This document shows positions 62,601 to 64,000 of a stretch of 64,000 nucleotides of DNA, in pieces. A program made the position numbers and the translations under genes. The notes under the pieces were generated by a model that had not been told where the DNA came from, ran no database searches, and saw nothing but the letters and a program-made list of their open reading frames with translations. Position 1 is the first letter of the stretch. Every line of letters begins with the position of its first letter. Source of the DNA: Gracilaria domingensis (Eukaryota > Rhodophyta > Florideophyceae > Gracilariales > Gracilariaceae); assembly GCA_022539475.1 (NCBI GenBank), contig VCMS01000030.1, positions 392,595 through 456,594 on the forward strand. The letters run 5' to 3'.

Positions 62601-63453
62601 ACGACTCAGACTGCAAATTCATCGCTGGTTGCTTCCGTAATGCAGAGACCGCACTCTCTGGAGTTGTAGTCAATTGTGCAGTTCCTACTTTTGTACCATC
62701 CTGGGCTTGCTTAGATGGAGTTTTAGGCACAGGCCCAGGCGCTGGGGGCGGAACTTCCTTCCCCCCTTTATTCTTCTGTTGTTTGCCTGGTGTTTTGGCC
62801 TGGGCTACCTGAGGTGGCAACCGCTTCCCACTCGCTGTATGCGGGGGTTTCGGTGTTTCCGCCGTACGCACTCGTTTCCCTCCTGTCGTGGACGCCGCAT
62901 TGGTATGCCCTGATTTCTTACTGGGAACCTGCGGCGTGGTATTCTGAACGGTCTCACCGGAAGCCATGAAGTTCAAGTCCCAAGCATAGAAACCCATCTT
63001 ATTTAAGTCCGCAACGGTCTTCGGAATGGAGTCTTCATCCGTACACTTAAAGGGATACGGGTACGGTGTATGGAGCTCCTCCAATACATCAGCTCGTCAT
63101 ATACCGACTATATCCTCTCCCGGCTTCCCTTCCAGTGTGTGACCATGCATTTCTCTTCGATAGTCTTTGCCGTCGCCGGCAGACTCGATGGCCACCACAT
63201 CAGCCGTGCCAATTGGGACCTTGTCCCCTCTATTCCCCGCGATAAGAAGCGTCGCTTTATCCCCCGGTGCTGGTTTCGCTTTTCCCAGGTTAGAGCTCAT
63301 ACTCATCTCCGGATTGTGTGTTTCCTCACCACTCTTCTTCCCTCCTTCTTTTGACTTCTTCGCACTTCGAAGATGCGGCGCCATGGGGTTACGAACTTTC
63401 CACGGCTTTTGGTAGCGCCTCATCTGCCGGTTCCCCAGTCCTCTTGGCTCCAT
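59608..63453 (-). pseudogene. decayed gene joining a ParB/sulfiredoxin-like domain to a 2OG-Fe(II) dioxygenase-like domain
   Basis: From ATG 63453 one coding path of about 1,280 codons can be followed to 59608. It is broken by in-frame stops (TGA 63097-63099, TAG 62071-62073, TGA 61987-61989, TAA 61520-61522, TAG 60778-60780, TAG 60604-60606, TAG 60130-60132) and by shifts at the T7 run 61545-61551, the C-rich 61411-61419 and the C7 run 60846-60852. Regions in order: a basic Lys-rich N-terminus; a Pro/Lys-rich linker; a ParB/Srx-like domain (VRGTVREHVEALKAEIRRK ... LIDGAHRLVALKEL, about 62390-62120); a helical segment; a nuclear-type basic region (RRSTRRSRRRRKR); a dioxygenase-like C-terminus with LHTDFE (60104-60121), a distal His in VFHAGAG (~59887) and Arg in FRYHMYMV (~59830). 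A TATATAAT box abuts the ATG. Confidence 0.65.
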
Positions 63454-64000
63454 TATATAGCGTATTTGAATTTAGCTTCGTCAAACACCTAAAAAGGTTT
63501 AATGCAGAACAAAGCGGTAATCGTATAATGCTCTGATCACGTCAGCAAACGGCGCACCCGCTCGGATTGAGCACGGTACACGCTTCGCTGTCGGTTGAAG
63601 TGTCGCACCAGTTCGTATCGCAGATTTGTAGTGCAGCTCGCGAAAATGCTCGCGTGAACATTCGCGTTACTTTGAAAGAGTGGTACAGGCGGTTAGAGAG
63701 GGTGTAGAAGGCCTTGATGCATACCAGACAGCATGATCAACCCTCACGGTTTACTCCCTGGTACGTCTGTGTTCTGCAAAGTGGAATATAGTCTGCTCGC
63801 TTTGGAAACTAAGCTATTTTTGGGTCTATTTGGGGCGCGCGAGGGGGTAGCAGAGGCTGGCACTCAAAAAATCAAGAAATTTTGGAATATTAAATTCTAT
63901 CTCGCGCAGTTTAGTTCTTGGGTCCCCTAGTTTTTGTAGAGGTTCTACTTCGCCGCATGGTCCCATTCCTCTTTTCGCGAATTCTCTCTCCAAAACTGCA
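63454..64000. other. right edge, no gene recognised
   Basis: Upstream region of the relic gene (TATATAAT directly before its ATG). The rest has short frames only. Confidence 0.4.

Noticed and set aside
59608-63453. Stop-codon reassignment or selenocysteine as explanation of the in-frame stops
   Set aside because: TGA, TAG and TAA all occur within the same coding path together with frameshifts, while neighbouring housekeeping genes use normal stops.
1-64000. tRNA, rRNA genes and CRISPR arrays
   Set aside because: I scanned by eye for TpsiC-like GGTTCRA boxes with matching acceptor stems, rRNA-conserved blocks and regularly spaced repeats; nothing convincing was found. A tRNAscan-SE run would be decisive.

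Overview
The window is nuclear DNA of a eukaryote with compact, mostly intronless genes. The few introns are 63-144 bp, with GTAAGT- or GTACGT-like donors and, where I looked, CTAAC-like branch sites. The gene set includes a 26S proteasome ATPase, a senataxin-type helicase, a SAGA-type deubiquitinase, a mitochondrial carrier, a GH47 family member, plastid-type targeting extensions and a secreted Hedgehog/intein (Hog) autoprocessing protein. Hog-domain proteins outside animals are known from red algae among others. A red alga, possibly a florideophyte, is my best guess; this is inference, not proof.

Layout. 1-740 is the disordered tail of a gene that leaves the window. 2040-2182 holds two abutting near-perfect palindromes. 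2.9-14.9 kb is a tight housekeeping cluster: a UVR/SnoaL-like protein with a one-base frameshift, a secreted lactonase-type beta-propeller, a Nit1-like amidase, a GH47-like protein lacking catalytic residues, a USP22/Ubp8-like deubiquitinase, proteasome subunit RPT1 and an APH-fold kinase. 17294-23520 is a complete, apparently young Mutator-like transposon (MULE). It has 210-bp terminal inverted repeats (about 209 of 210 identical), a perfect 9-bp target duplication and one two-exon gene of 1,762 codons joining a Ulp1-type protease to a MULE transposase. It lies 81 bp upstream of the formate-tetrahydrofolate ligase start codon. 26-34 kb has a TPR protein, a spliced AlkB-type membrane monooxygenase, a plastid-type unknown protein whose coding sequence overlaps it tail to tail, and a bZIP protein. 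34.9-42.6 kb is one intronless SEN1/senataxin-like gene. 45-52 kb has the Hog protein, an FAD oxidoreductase (2 exons) and a mitochondrial carrier (4 exons).

From about 53 kb to the right edge the sequence is a graveyard of decayed genes. The most striking is 59608-63453 (minus): a relic whose frames, read through stops and frameshifts, join a ParB/sulfiredoxin-like domain to a C-terminal 2-oxoglutarate/Fe(II) dioxygenase-like domain. A decayed multi-pass membrane protein gene (58131-59327, plus) and a coiled-coil protein gene broken by one in-frame TGA (56728-57513, minus) lie beside it. These three may be remains of one undescribed mobile element or integrated virus-like unit; that grouping is inference.

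About half of the window has no convincing gene. Very CpG-rich low-complexity DNA marks two upstream regions (33.2-34.9 kb and 46.6-47.05 kb). I found no tRNA, rRNA or CRISPR array.
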